64,000 nucleotides of DNA from SHZI01 sp964371995 (GTDB taxonomy: Bacteria > Pseudomonadota > Gammaproteobacteria > Steroidobacterales > GCA-2729495): contig CAYJPG010000002.1 in assembly GCA_964371995.1 (NCBI GenBank), positions 1 through 64,000 of the forward strand, given 5' to 3'. A program made the position numbers and the translations under genes. Position 1 is the stretch's first letter; each line of letters begins with the position of its first letter. Of this stretch, positions 9,901 through 17,686 are shown one piece after another. The notes under the pieces were generated by a model that was not told where the DNA came from, made no database searches, and saw only the letters and a program-made list of their open reading frames with translations.

Positions 9901-10168
9901 GAGCTATGTCACCCCGGGCGAGTACTACGTCGACGTGCATGGCTTCGATACCGACGGCGGCAGTGCGACTTTCAATCTGCTGGTGTGGACGGTGGGCGCC
10001 GATCGGGCCAATGCAACGCTCACTGCACCGGGCAGTCTCAGCACCGGTGGCCCGGCCAGTGTTGGCTTGAGCTGGCAGGGCCTGTCGCCGGGGCTGCACC
10101 TGGGGCTGATCAGCCACAGCGATGGCGATATCACCTTTGGTCAGACCATCATCGAAGTCACGCCCTGA
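6980..10168 (+). CDS. Secreted subtilisin-like serine protease with PA domain
   Basis: A 1062-residue S8-family protease. It has a signal peptide (MKKHLTYAIGAAAALFVHSLGA), then an inhibitor-I9-like propeptide (about 45-140, YIVQLAAPPA ... LNGFSARLTPAQ). The catalytic triad is Asp178 in GVIDSGI, His282 in DGHGTH and Ser628 in SGTSMAVPHVAG. A protease-associated (PA) domain is inserted between His and Ser (about 430-560), as in plant subtilases and many marine bacterial enzymes. After the catalytic domain come a beta-sandwich region (VRRRVTNVG-like start, about 750-850) and a C-terminal pre-peptidase-like region with Asp-rich DLDLYLYSC. It probably degrades external protein. The start is 18 bp after the assembly gap, so its promoter cannot be read. 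Confidence 0.95.
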   Translation: MKKHLTYAIGAAAALFVHSLGAAPAPAAGTRLKAIAAADDEEHIYIVQLAAPPAVAEPGLRPERRKGVRARLEMQSPAVRRYTDRLVARHDATLDAIGARHAKLYSYRYALNGFSARLTPAQAHKLKARKGVLNVWEDRKQQIRTSDSPDFLGLTATAGGLWKDQKLSGEGVVIGVIDSGIAPGHISFKDTIPAKRPRLCRSTWAENSLLGLWLCKRFKSRPDQLVFTRPAGWQGVCEAGEGFSSTDCNNKLIGARYYIDGFLEQYALNQNEFISPKDADGHGTHIASIAAGNRVNATLGGEFVDKISGMAQRAHIAVYKACWLEPGAARGSCSTADLTQAIEDAVADGVDIINYSVGTNDDIVDADDLALLAAVNAGVLVVAAAGNEGPAPETVDSPAAAPWVLAVGASSRRGGRFYDAIRVNSPASVQNDYVAVEADFTPLLRDKGPLTLDLVLVDDGIYGFFDTTIGTTFDACETVRNTTELSGKIALVQRGGCNFDVKVRNVEDAGAKAALIFSDQGEAIIMTGSRGDITIPALMIGHDDGELLRARLVAGDAVGVTLQKGLFLRVADSGNLMEAFSSRGPNHWQTDVLKPDLTAPGVEILGAQTPDGANNLRGEPFQYLSGTSMAVPHVAGVAALLKEAHPDWSPAALRSALITTARQDVLNQDGETPADPFDFGAGHVVPNAAFAPGLVYDAGADDYDAFLCGRDQPRDSSVDCARLEADGYATDGSDLNLPTIATDDLVSEQIIRRRVTNVGEAAQFVASVEMPSTINAEISPSLLSLGTGASADFEIRLSTQYTTFDAWQFGALTWTAGATTVRSPLAIRALRFAAPIVVSGSGAEGSLDVVLQSGYTGTYRATLSGLEAANQSQPDELRGALTDATVAEDPGDGYSFIQPGSGSLSASVRRIPIIVPEGTRYLRVALFNEARNGNADLDLYLYSCPGFGECIEEATPSQNADSEEAINLIPAEGQSYVTPGEYYVDVHGFDTDGGSATFNLLVWTVGADRANATLTAPGSLSTGGPASVGLSWQGLSPGLHLGLISHSDGDITFGQTIIEVTP

Positions 10169-10370
10169 GAACTTGCCGCGCACCGCTTCGCTCTCGTCTG
10201 GAAATGCCGCCATCAGATAACAGAGCAGATCTTTGTCCACGTGTTTTGATCTCCATATTGCCGCCGGCCCAGGAGCGCGCCGGGCTGAGGGCGGGTTGCA
10301 TGAGGGCAGCGGCCCGGCGCAAGGCTTCAGGCCAGGCCGGTAATGCACTGCCCAGGCTGTGCTGGTTCAT
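10158..10370 (-). CDS. Possible small protein, unrecognised
   Basis: A 70-residue open frame antisense to the end of the subtilase gene and the following spacer. It has an ATG with CGGAGA about 5 nt upstream, which is a reasonable ribosome-binding site. The N-terminal part (ALPAWPEALRRAAALMQPAL) could form an amphipathic helix; the C-terminal part is low-complexity and arginine-rich. I recognise no family, and another overlapping minus-strand frame is equally open, so it may not be translated. Confidence 0.2.
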   Translation of the reverse strand: MNQHSLGSALPAWPEALRRAAALMQPALSPARSWAGGNMEIKTRGQRSALLSDGGISRRERSGARQVLRA

Positions 10371-10490
10371 GGTGTCTCCGTCAGTGGGTCCGACCGGGGA
10401 ATCCGGACGTTGTCCACGGTGTGCAGTATTCGTGCCGCTGTTTGCAGCCTGATCACAGCGGGATTACATTTTTTTGACGGAGCCGTTTCG

Positions 10491-10609
10491 TGTGCAGCGC
10501 ACTATAACCATTTATATACGTCGTTCAATCTGCAAACTAGTCATTAGAAAACAGTATCTTAGATAAATACGCAGGTTCTCTTGCGCTGCACAACAAACTA
10601 CCCTAGAAT
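10491..10609 (+). promoter_or_regulatory. phaP promoter with inverted TGCGCTGCA-type sites (candidate PhaR operator)
   Basis: The 10371-10651 spacer has an AT-rich centre flanked by a perfect 11-bp inverted repeat: TGTGCAGCGCA at 10491-10501 and TGCGCTGCACA at 10582-10592. The second copy overlaps a sigma70-like promoter: -35 TTGCGC at 10581-10586, a 17-bp spacer and -10 TAGAAT at 10604-10609. The phasin ATG lies 43 bp after the -10, with AAGGAG at 10638-10643. The core TGC-N3-GCA resembles the TGC-rich sequences bound by PhaR repressors, and phaR lies just downstream. Operator function is inferred. Nothing else was seen in this ~480-bp interval except the doubtful small ORF at 10158-10370. 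Confidence 0.6.
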
Positions 10610-10651
10610 GCGTCTTGTCCAGTGCAACCCGCTTTCTAAGGAGTCCTGACC

Positions 10652-10987
10652 ATGACCACTCTGAACCAGTTCCCGAATATCCCCGGTTTCCAGAAAGAGG
10701 CTCTTGAGCCCCTGCGCGCTTTCAATGGCGTCGCCGTTGAAGCATTCGAGCGCCTTTCCCAGCAGAACTATGCGGTTCTGGGTGATTGCATCAATTTCGC
10801 CGTCGAACAGGCCCGTCTGCCGACCAACGTCGCCAACTACGGCGAGTTCCTGACCCGTCAGATGGAGTTCACCCGCGCTTTCGGTGAACAGCTGGTCCGT
10901 CGTACCCAGGAGTACGTGGAAATCGCCGGCAGCGTCCAGGCCAAGGCTCAGGCCACGGCTGCCGCCAACCAGACCAAGGCTGCCTGA
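10652..10987 (+). CDS. phaP: Phasin family protein
   Basis: A 111-residue, helix-rich protein with the phasin pattern: an aromatic-containing N-terminus (LNQFPNIPGFQKEALEPLRAFN) followed by an amphipathic helix and an Ala/Gln-rich tail (VQAKAQATAAANQTKAA). Phasins coat intracellular polyhydroxyalkanoate granules and control their size. It stands first in the phaP-phaR-phaC series, with its own promoter and a strong intrinsic terminator immediately downstream, so it can be expressed to much higher levels than the synthase, as is normal for phasins. Confidence 0.88.
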   Translation: MTTLNQFPNIPGFQKEALEPLRAFNGVAVEAFERLSQQNYAVLGDCINFAVEQARLPTNVANYGEFLTRQMEFTRAFGEQLVRRTQEYVEIAGSVQAKAQATAAANQTKAA

Positions 10988-11007
10988 ACAAAGACTTTGC
11001 CGATCTG

Positions 11008-11048
11008 AAGGGGCGCTCGCCGCTGAGGTGAGCGCCCCTTTTCTTTTC
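11008..11048 (+). terminator. Intrinsic terminator after phaP
   Basis: An 11-bp perfect stem (AAGGGGCGCTC with GAGCGCCCCTT, 11-nt loop) followed by TTCTTTT. This is a textbook Rho-independent terminator that separates phaP from phaR. Confidence 0.9.
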
Positions 11049-11082
11049 TGCGACCGGCCGGAAGTGCCGCTGTAACTCGTGT

Positions 11083-11121
11083 CGCGCTGCACATACCGGC
11101 TCCGGAATACCGGGTTAGAAT
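11083..11121 (+). promoter_or_regulatory. phaR promoter region with third copy of the GCGCTGCACA motif
   Basis: GCGCTGCACA at 11084-11093 is identical over 10 bp to the motif overlapping the phaP -35 box. A TAGAAT -10-like hexamer, the same as in the phaP promoter, follows at 11116-11121. The motif-to-hexamer gap is 22 bp here and 11 bp at phaP, a difference of about one DNA turn. This suggests that PhaR represses its own gene; it is an inference from position and repetition. Confidence 0.5.
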
Positions 11122-11167
11122 CAAAACCTGAGAGACAGGCACACCCCGATGATCAGGTAACGGACCC

Positions 11168-11686
11168 ATGCCGAGGACAGTAAAGAAGTACGCGAATCGC
11201 CGCCTCTACGACACCGAGGCCAGTCGTCACGTCACGCTGGACGGCATCAGGCAGCTGGTTGCCGGCGGTGAAGACGTCGTGGTGATCGACGACACGACCG
11301 GCGAGGACATTACGCGCAGCATTCTGCTGCAGGTGATCTCCGAGCAGGAGCAGGGCGGCCGGCCGATACTGTCGGCAGAGATGCTCCGGCACATCATCCG
11401 TTTCTACGGCAATCCTCTGCAGGAACTGATGGGTGGTTATCTCGAGCGCAGTCTCGACGTATTCATGAAGCAGCAGAAAGGCCTGCAGGACCAGATCCAG
11501 AAATCGATGGGTGCCTTGCCGCTGGGCATGACACCGCCGCATCTGTCGCCGCTCGGCTCAATGCAGGATATGGCGGCGAAGAACATCGAAGCCTGGACCC
11601 AGATGCAGAAAACCTTTCTCGACATGATGATGCCGCGTCCCGCAGCAGAGAAAAGCAAGGACAAGTCCACCGATCACAAGGAGTAG
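11168..11686 (+). CDS. phaR: Polyhydroxyalkanoate synthesis repressor PhaR
   Basis: A 172-residue regulator. The N-terminal ~60 residues are the PHA accumulation regulator DNA-binding domain (VKKYANRRLYDTEASRHVTLDGIRQLV). They are followed by the PHB accumulation regulatory domain (about 65-105, ITRSILLQVISEQEQGG ... EMLRHIIRFYG) and a helical C-terminus rich in Met and Gln. In Ralstonia and Paracoccus, PhaR binds both the polymer and the promoters of phaP and phaR, releasing DNA when polymer accumulates. The repeated GCGCTGCACA motif upstream of phaP and phaR fits that circuit. phaC follows after a short gap. Confidence 0.95.
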   Translation: MPRTVKKYANRRLYDTEASRHVTLDGIRQLVAGGEDVVVIDDTTGEDITRSILLQVISEQEQGGRPILSAEMLRHIIRFYGNPLQELMGGYLERSLDVFMKQQKGLQDQIQKSMGALPLGMTPPHLSPLGSMQDMAAKNIEAWTQMQKTFLDMMMPRPAAEKSKDKSTDHKE

Positions 11687-11732
11687 ACGCCCTGCCGCCG
11701 GATTGAATGCCGGGCGGCAGTCAGCCCGCAGT

Positions 11733-13550
11733 ATGCCCGCAGAACCAAGCTTTCCATCGTACGATCCTGCCGAATTCTCCCGCCAGCTCGCCGAGTACAC
11801 ACAGGCAGCGCAAACAATGTTTGCCGAGATCATGAAGGTACCCACTGCCGGTGCCGGACGCGGACTCGATCCGCTCAATGTGGCTCCGGCGATGCAGGAG
11901 GCAGCCAGCCAGTTGTCGATGAGCCCGGCGCGTCTGATGCAGGCCAACCTGCAGCTCTGGCAACAGCACATGCTGCTCTGGCAACAGATGGCTGCGTCGA
12001 TGGCCACCAAGGCCCAGGGCGGTGATCAGCCGGCGGTCCCGGCTTTTCCGCCGGTCGCAGAACCGGAACCTGGCGACCGTCGCTTCCGTCATCCGGACTG
12101 GCAGGAAAATGCCCTGTTCGACTACATCAAGCAGTCGTACCTGATCACTTCGCGCTGGCTCGTTGACACAATGTCGGGTCTGGAAGGGCTCGATGCGCAG
12201 ACCGCGAAGAAAGTGAATTTCTATACGCGACAGTTTGCCGATGCCTTTGCGCCAAGCAACTTCGTGTGGACCAACCCCGAGGTTCTGCGTGCCACCTGGG
12301 AGAGCCAGGGCAAGAATCTCGCCCGGGGCATTGAGAACTTCAAGCGCGACATGGAGCGCGGCAAGGGCGAACTGCGTGTCACGATGAGCGATCCGGATGC
12401 CTTTGAACTCGGCGTCAATCTGGCCACGACCCCCGGCAAGGTGGTCTTCCAGAACGACCTGATCCAGTTGATCCAGTTTGAGCCGACCACGGAACAGGTG
12501 CACCGCACGCCGATCGTCATGATTCCGGCGTGGATCAACAAGTACTACATTCTCGATCTCAACGAGAAAAAGTCTTTCATCCGCTGGGCCCTCGGGCAGG
12601 GCTATACGGTTTTTGCCGTATCGTGGGTGAACCCGGACGAGTCACTGGCGCACAAGACCTTTGACGACTACCTGACCGAAGGCGTCGTAGCGGCGCTTGA
12701 TGCGATCGAGGCCGCGACCGGTGAGCACGAAGTCAGCGCGGTCGGCTATTGCATCGGCGGTACGATGCTGGGCGTTGCGCTTGGCTATCTCGCCGGCATC
12801 GATGATCAGCGCATCAAGGCAGCGACCATGCTGACCGCCCAGGTGGATTTCTCGGAGCCCGGTGATCTCTCGGTCTTCATCGACGAGAAGCAGCTCGATA
12901 ACCTCGACCAGATGATGGGGGGGAAGGGCTATCTCGAAGGCCAGGCGATGTTTACCACCTTCAACATGCTGCGCGCCAACGACCTGATCTGGTCGTTCTT
13001 CGTCAACAACTACCTGCTCGGCAAGGAATCGAAACCCTTCGATCTGCTGCACTGGAATGCCGATGCCACGCGCATGCCGCGCAAGATGCATCTGTTCTAC
13101 CTGCGGCAGATGTACCTGCACAACAATCTCGTCAAGCCGGGCGCCATCGAACTCGCCGGCGTGCCCATCGATCTGACCAAGGTGACGGTGCCGGTATACC
13201 TCGAGGCCTGCCGCGAGGATCACATCGCGCCCTTCCGTTCCGTGTTCAAGGCGCGTCATAACTTTTCCGGCCCGGTGCGCTTTCTGCTCGCCGGCTCCGG
13301 TCATATCGCCGGCGTCATCAATCCGCCGGATGCAAACAAGTATCAATACTGGCGCAATGATGCCGAGCCATGGGAGATAGACGCGTGGCTGGAAGGCGCC
13401 ACCGAGCATGCGGGATCCTGGTGGCCTGACTGGGAAGCATGGCTCGCGTCGCAGTCGGGTGAGATGGTTCCCGCGCGCAAGCCGGGCGATGGCAAGCTGG
13501 CAGTGATCGAGGATGCGCCGGGGTCTTTTGTGAAGGTGCGCTCCGCCTGA
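11733..13550 (+). CDS. phaC: Class I polyhydroxyalkanoate synthase
   Basis: Polymerises (R)-3-hydroxyacyl-CoA into PHA on the granule surface. The N-terminal PhaC_N region (VNFYTRQFADAFAPSNFVWTN) precedes an alpha/beta hydrolase core. The lipase-like box GYCIGG holds the catalytic Cys; catalytic Asp is in CREDHIAP and catalytic His in GSGHIAGVINPP. The length (~605) and lack of an adjacent phaE indicate class I. Start is uncertain: the ATG at 11733 is given, but an in-frame TTG at 11703 adds ten residues and neither has a clear ribosome-binding site. Four bases separate its stop region from the next gene. Confidence 0.96.
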   Translation: MPAEPSFPSYDPAEFSRQLAEYTQAAQTMFAEIMKVPTAGAGRGLDPLNVAPAMQEAASQLSMSPARLMQANLQLWQQHMLLWQQMAASMATKAQGGDQPAVPAFPPVAEPEPGDRRFRHPDWQENALFDYIKQSYLITSRWLVDTMSGLEGLDAQTAKKVNFYTRQFADAFAPSNFVWTNPEVLRATWESQGKNLARGIENFKRDMERGKGELRVTMSDPDAFELGVNLATTPGKVVFQNDLIQLIQFEPTTEQVHRTPIVMIPAWINKYYILDLNEKKSFIRWALGQGYTVFAVSWVNPDESLAHKTFDDYLTEGVVAALDAIEAATGEHEVSAVGYCIGGTMLGVALGYLAGIDDQRIKAATMLTAQVDFSEPGDLSVFIDEKQLDNLDQMMGGKGYLEGQAMFTTFNMLRANDLIWSFFVNNYLLGKESKPFDLLHWNADATRMPRKMHLFYLRQMYLHNNLVKPGAIELAGVPIDLTKVTVPVYLEACREDHIAPFRSVFKARHNFSGPVRFLLAGSGHIAGVINPPDANKYQYWRNDAEPWEIDAWLEGATEHAGSWWPDWEAWLASQSGEMVPARKPGDGKLAVIEDAPGSFVKVRSA

Positions 13551-13553
13551 GAC

Positions 13554-14657
13554 ATGCACAACGACACGGTTGACTGCGTCATCGTCGGCGCGGGTGTAAT
13601 CGGCCTCGCAACGGGGCGCGCGCTGTCCCTGCGTGGTCTGGAGGTCGTCGTCGTTGAGGCAGCCGGCGCCACAGGCACGGAGACCAGCAGCCGCAATTCA
13701 GAAGTCATCCATGCGGGTATCTACTACCCGTTCGGTACGCTCAAGGCGCGCTTGTGCGTCAGTGGCCGTCAGGCTCTCTACGACTACTGCGAGATGAAGG
13801 GTATCGCCCACTCCCGGACGGGCAAGCTGATCGTGGCGACGCGGGATACCGAGATTCCCGTCCTCGACAGTTACCTCGCGCAGGCCCGTGCCAACGGTGT
13901 CAACGATCTCGTTCGCCTCGGTCCCGCTGAGGTCAGCGATGTCGAACCCGCTGTGCATTGCGTGCAGGCGCTGTATTCGCCATCGACCGGCATCCTCGAC
14001 AGCCGGGACTATCTGCTCGCGCTGCAGGGAGACCTGGAGGCGAATCAGGGCACCGTAGTGCTTGATACACGGGTGAGTCGGGTCGTTCGCCGGGAACAGC
14101 TCTTCGAGATCCAGGTGGAGGGCGCAACGGTGATGCGCTGCGCCAACCTGATCAATGCCGCCGGGCTGCATGCGCAGAAGCTTGCCCGCAATATCGATGT
14201 GCTGCCGCAGGAAACGATTCCGTCACTGCATCTGGCTCGCGGTCACTATTACCGGCTGGCTGGCAAATCACCCTTCAGCCACCTTGTGTATCCGGTCGCC
14301 GGTCCCGCCGATCTGGGTATACACGTCACGCTGGATCTCGGCGGTGCGGCGCGTTTCGGACCTGACCTCCAGTGGATCAGTTCAATCGACTACAGTTTCG
14401 ATCCGGACCGGCGAGCCGCTTTCGCCGCAGCCATCCGCCGCTACTACCCCGATCTCGATGAAGCACGCCTGCAGCCGGGCCATACGGGTATCCGGCCGAA
14501 ACTTGCCGGGCCGGGTGAAGCTGCAGCGGACTTTGTCGTACAGGGTGAGGAAGCCCACGGTGTGCCGGGACTGGTCAATCTCTACGGCATCGATTCGCCG
14601 GGACTCACCGCCTCACTGGCGATAGCGGAACAAGTCAGTGCGCTGATCAGGCAATGA
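13554..14657 (+). CDS. FAD-dependent oxidoreductase, L-2-hydroxyglutarate oxidase-like
   Basis: A 367-residue DAO-superfamily flavoprotein. It begins with the dinucleotide-binding motif VIVGAGVIGLATGRALSLRG and an acidic residue at the end of beta-2 (VVVVEAA). The pattern TSSRNSEVIHAGIYYPFGTLKARLC is typical of LhgO/L2HGDH-type 2-hydroxyacid oxidases and their uncharacterised relatives, and the C-terminal GLVNLYGIDSPGLTASLAIA closes the FAD site. Only 3 bp separate it from the phaC stop, so it is almost certainly co-transcribed with the synthase. Whether it feeds hydroxyacid metabolism or PHA turnover is unknown. Confidence 0.85.
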   Translation: MHNDTVDCVIVGAGVIGLATGRALSLRGLEVVVVEAAGATGTETSSRNSEVIHAGIYYPFGTLKARLCVSGRQALYDYCEMKGIAHSRTGKLIVATRDTEIPVLDSYLAQARANGVNDLVRLGPAEVSDVEPAVHCVQALYSPSTGILDSRDYLLALQGDLEANQGTVVLDTRVSRVVRREQLFEIQVEGATVMRCANLINAAGLHAQKLARNIDVLPQETIPSLHLARGHYYRLAGKSPFSHLVYPVAGPADLGIHVTLDLGGAARFGPDLQWISSIDYSFDPDRRAAFAAAIRRYYPDLDEARLQPGHTGIRPKLAGPGEAAADFVVQGEEAHGVPGLVNLYGIDSPGLTASLAIAEQVSALIRQ

Positions 14658-14660
14658 CAG

Positions 14661-16388
14661 CTACTTGTCTACATCGTGCCCGCTGATCACATCGCGGAGG
14701 GCCGGCGGCACGTGACCCGCACCCATCTGCCCGGAATCAAGCCGCGCCATGTAGTCGCGATAGGCGCGCATTGCACGGTGACCCATGAACCACATGATCG
14801 GAATATTGACGAACAGCATGAGCCCGGTGCCAAGGCCGCTCAGGTTGTCGAGCTGTGCGTCGGATTTCACGAAACCGAGCGTAGCGATGATGGCGAGGCT
14901 GCAATATGCATACTTGAACGGCGTGACCCATCGCTCGCCAGCCAGGTACACGATGGCCTGCTCGGCGTAGTAGCTGTAGGAAATCATCGTCGAAAGCGCA
15001 AACAGCCAGACGGCAAGCGTCACCACCCATCGGCCGAGGCCCGGCAACACTGAATCGAATGCGACAGCAGTCAGCGCAGCACCGACGTAACTTACATAGA
15101 TACCGTGATCAGCCATCTGCGGGGCCTCTGCGCTCTGCAGAGTGTTCCAGTGAATTACCGGGGTGCCGGAATCGCCAGCAACCACTGTACCGGCCAGTCG
15201 GTGCAGGTCATTGCCGGTCTGTTCGTTTGGCGCGCTGCGCAGGACGGTGAAGACGCGCTCACCGCCTGACCAGGCGCTGCCGACACGGGCAGGCGCATCG
15301 GCCTGCGGCAGCGTCCATTCGCCGGCTGCAACAGCAATCGGCTGCACGTTGTCAGGCAGGGTCGCTTCCGCGGGGCGGTTCCAGGTGCCGGTTACGATGA
15401 TGACAAGCGCAGTTACTGTGCAGGTCACGATGGTATCGATGAAAGGTTCAAGCCCGGCAACGACGGATTCACGCACTGGCTCGCTGGTCTTGGCAGCTGA
15501 ATGCGCGATCGGCGAGGTGCCCTGGCCAGCCTCGTTGGAAAAAATCGCCCGCTTCATGCCGTACAGGAAGGCGTAACCCATGGTCCCGCCGATGAATGCG
15601 CCGCTTGCTTCTGTAGGTGAGAATGCCGAGCGGAAGATGAGCCCGAACATGGCCGGAATTTCGCCGGCGTCCATTACGAGCACATAGATCGCGGCAGCGA
15701 AATAGATGGTGATCATGAATGGCACGAGCGCAGCCGCCACTCGCCCAATGCGGTGAATGCCGCCGAGGATCACCAGGCCGACGATGATCGCCAGGGCAAT
15801 GCCAGCGACGATGCCTGGTACGTCAAAATAAAGCTCGGTCATGTTGCCGACGTTCCAGGCCTGGAACATGTTGCCGCCGGTGACGGTCGTGACCAGCAGC
15901 GTGATGCAGAACAGGCCGCCGATCAGCTTGCCGAGCCGCTGTCGCCAGGGCGGGCCATCCGCCAGTGCCTTGCTGATGACCCACATCGCTCCGCCGTGAG
16001 GGTTGTCGGGGTCGCTGGTATTCCGGTAGAGCATTGCCAGCGTGACTTCGGTGGTCTTGAGCGCCATGCCGAAGAAGCCGACCACCCACATCCAGAACAC
16101 GGCTCCCGGTCCGCCCAGACTGATAGCGAGCGCCACACCACCGATATTGCCGAGGCCGACCGTAGCCGACAGCGCTGCCGACAGTGCCTGGAAGTGATTT
16201 ATGGCGCCGGGGTCAGCCGGATTATCGTAGCGGCCGCGCAGTACATGCAGGCCGTGCGTCAGCGAACGGAACTGGCTGAAGCGCGTCCAGAGCGTGAAAG
16301 TGATCCCCGTGCCGAGCACGAGAAACAGGACTGCGTTGTGCCAGAGGAAAGAATTGGCGGTTTCGAGGAAGCTGTTAAAACTGTTCAA
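14661..16388 (-). CDS. Sodium:alanine/amino-acid symporter (AgcS family)
   Basis: A 575-residue polytopic membrane protein with about 11 hydrophobic segments. Family motifs are present: GLGNIGGVALAISLGGPGAVFWMW near residue 80 and SNEAGQGTSPIAHSAAKT near 290. Relatives import alanine or glycine with sodium. There is a ~100-residue extra-membrane insertion (about 335-430, TLPDNVQPIAVAAGEW ...), also seen in a subset of larger AgcS proteins. It starts with TTG one base after the thiolase stop, so it is probably translated from the same mRNA. It faces the PHA gene set convergently. Confidence 0.9.
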   Translation of the reverse strand: MNSFNSFLETANSFLWHNAVLFLVLGTGITFTLWTRFSQFRSLTHGLHVLRGRYDNPADPGAINHFQALSAALSATVGLGNIGGVALAISLGGPGAVFWMWVVGFFGMALKTTEVTLAMLYRNTSDPDNPHGGAMWVISKALADGPPWRQRLGKLIGGLFCITLLVTTVTGGNMFQAWNVGNMTELYFDVPGIVAGIALAIIVGLVILGGIHRIGRVAAALVPFMITIYFAAAIYVLVMDAGEIPAMFGLIFRSAFSPTEASGAFIGGTMGYAFLYGMKRAIFSNEAGQGTSPIAHSAAKTSEPVRESVVAGLEPFIDTIVTCTVTALVIIVTGTWNRPAEATLPDNVQPIAVAAGEWTLPQADAPARVGSAWSGGERVFTVLRSAPNEQTGNDLHRLAGTVVAGDSGTPVIHWNTLQSAEAPQMADHGIYVSYVGAALTAVAFDSVLPGLGRWVVTLAVWLFALSTMISYSYYAEQAIVYLAGERWVTPFKYAYCSLAIIATLGFVKSDAQLDNLSGLGTGLMLFVNIPIMWFMGHRAMRAYRDYMARLDSGQMGAGHVPPALRDVISGHDVDK

Positions 16389-16389
16389 T

Positions 16390-17670
16390 TCATCGCTCTA
16401 TGATTGCTGTGACGCCCATACCGCCAGCGGTACAGATGGAAATAAGGCCGCGGCCGCTGCCGCGCAGTTCAAGCTGTCGGGCCAGCGCCCCCAGAATGCG
16501 TGCGCCGGTTGCCGCAAAGGGATGGCCGATGGCAATGCTGCCACCGCGGGTGTTCAGCCGCGCGCGGTCGATCGACCCCAGCGGCTGGCTGCGGCCCAGC
16601 TTGTCGTGGCAAAACTCCCTGGACTCCCAGGCCTTGAGCGTTGCCAGGGTCTGCGCGGCGAAGGCCTCGTGGATCTCGTAGAGATCGAAATCGCCGAGGC
16701 CCAGATCCGCATCAGCCAGCATCGCCGACACCGCATAGGCGGGCGCGAGCAGCAGTCCTTCCTTCCTGACGAAGTCGACGGCAGCCACCTTGCCATAGCG
16801 CAGCCAGGCCTGGACAGGCAATCCGTGCGCATTGGCCCAGTCCTCCGATGCCAGCAGCACGGCGGCCGCGCCATCGGTCAGCGGGGTGCTGTTGCCGGCG
16901 GTCATCGTGCCGCCCGGCCCGCGATCGAAAGCGGGTTTCAGTTTGCCCAGGCGCTCCAGCGTTGAATCACGACGGATGTTGTTGTCCTCGCTGACCCCCT
17001 GCCAGGGCGTGACCAGCTCCTTATAGAAGCCTTCATCGTAAGCGTGCGCGGCCTTCTGGTGACTCTCCAGCGCGAGCTGGTCCTGGTCGCTGCGCGAGAT
17101 GCTCCACTGTTTTGCGGTGAGTTCGGTACTCTGGCCCATGCTGAGACCCGTGCGCGGTTCGACGACACCGGGCGTTTCCGGCTTGAACATCCGTGGCCGG
17201 AGTCCCAGCCATGGCCGCAGCTTCTCGCCGACCGAGCGGCCGCGGGCGCTGCTGAACAGAAGCTCGCGGTATTCGTCCGGATAGACGACCGGAATATCGC
17301 TGATCGAGTCCGTGCCGGCAGCGATGCCGCTGTCGATCTGGCCGAGTGCGATCTTGTTGCCGAGCTGGATTGCCGCTTCAAGGCTGGTGCCGCAGGCGCG
17401 TGTCAGGTCATATGCCGGCGTTTCAGGCGCCAGCGTCGTGCCGAGTACGGATTCCCGTGCCAGGTTCCAGTCACGCGAATGTTTCATCACCGCGCCGAGC
17501 GCCACATCGCCGAGGTGCTGGCCGCCGAGTCCGCAGGCATCGACCAGGCTCTGCAAGGTCGCGGTCATCATGTCCTGGTTGGACTGGTGCATATAGGCCG
17601 TATTGGCGCGGCAGAACGGTATCCGCCTGCTGTTGATGATCGCGACACGGCGCGGCGCCTGATAGTGCAT
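16390..17670 (-). CDS. Acetyl-CoA C-acyltransferase (thiolase, FadI-like)
   Basis: A 426-residue thiolase. The nucleophilic Cys is in YDLTRACGTSLEAAIQLG, the second-half motifs are NSTPLTDGAAAVLL and EIHEAFAAQTLA, the active His is in GHPFAATGARI, and the second catalytic Cys is in SICTAGGMGVTAI. The start MHYQAPRRVAIINSRR is selected because AGGAG lies 8 nt upstream and it matches the family start; the open frame extends further without similarity. It probably acts in fatty acid beta-oxidation; an alternative is biosynthetic condensation of acetyl-CoA for PHA, suggested only by the nearby phaC. DUF924 lies 16 bp upstream on the same strand. Confidence 0.93.
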   Translation of the reverse strand: MHYQAPRRVAIINSRRIPFCRANTAYMHQSNQDMMTATLQSLVDACGLGGQHLGDVALGAVMKHSRDWNLARESVLGTTLAPETPAYDLTRACGTSLEAAIQLGNKIALGQIDSGIAAGTDSISDIPVVYPDEYRELLFSSARGRSVGEKLRPWLGLRPRMFKPETPGVVEPRTGLSMGQSTELTAKQWSISRSDQDQLALESHQKAAHAYDEGFYKELVTPWQGVSEDNNIRRDSTLERLGKLKPAFDRGPGGTMTAGNSTPLTDGAAAVLLASEDWANAHGLPVQAWLRYGKVAAVDFVRKEGLLLAPAYAVSAMLADADLGLGDFDLYEIHEAFAAQTLATLKAWESREFCHDKLGRSQPLGSIDRARLNTRGGSIAIGHPFAATGARILGALARQLELRGSGRGLISICTAGGMGVTAIIER

Positions 17671-17686
17671 GGTTTCAGGTCTCCTG

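Noticed and set aside
9692..10348. 218-codon minus-strand frame over the end of the subtilase gene and spacer
   Set aside because: Mostly antisense to the protease C-terminus, no ribosome-binding site, no recognisable domain, and in competition with another equally open frame.
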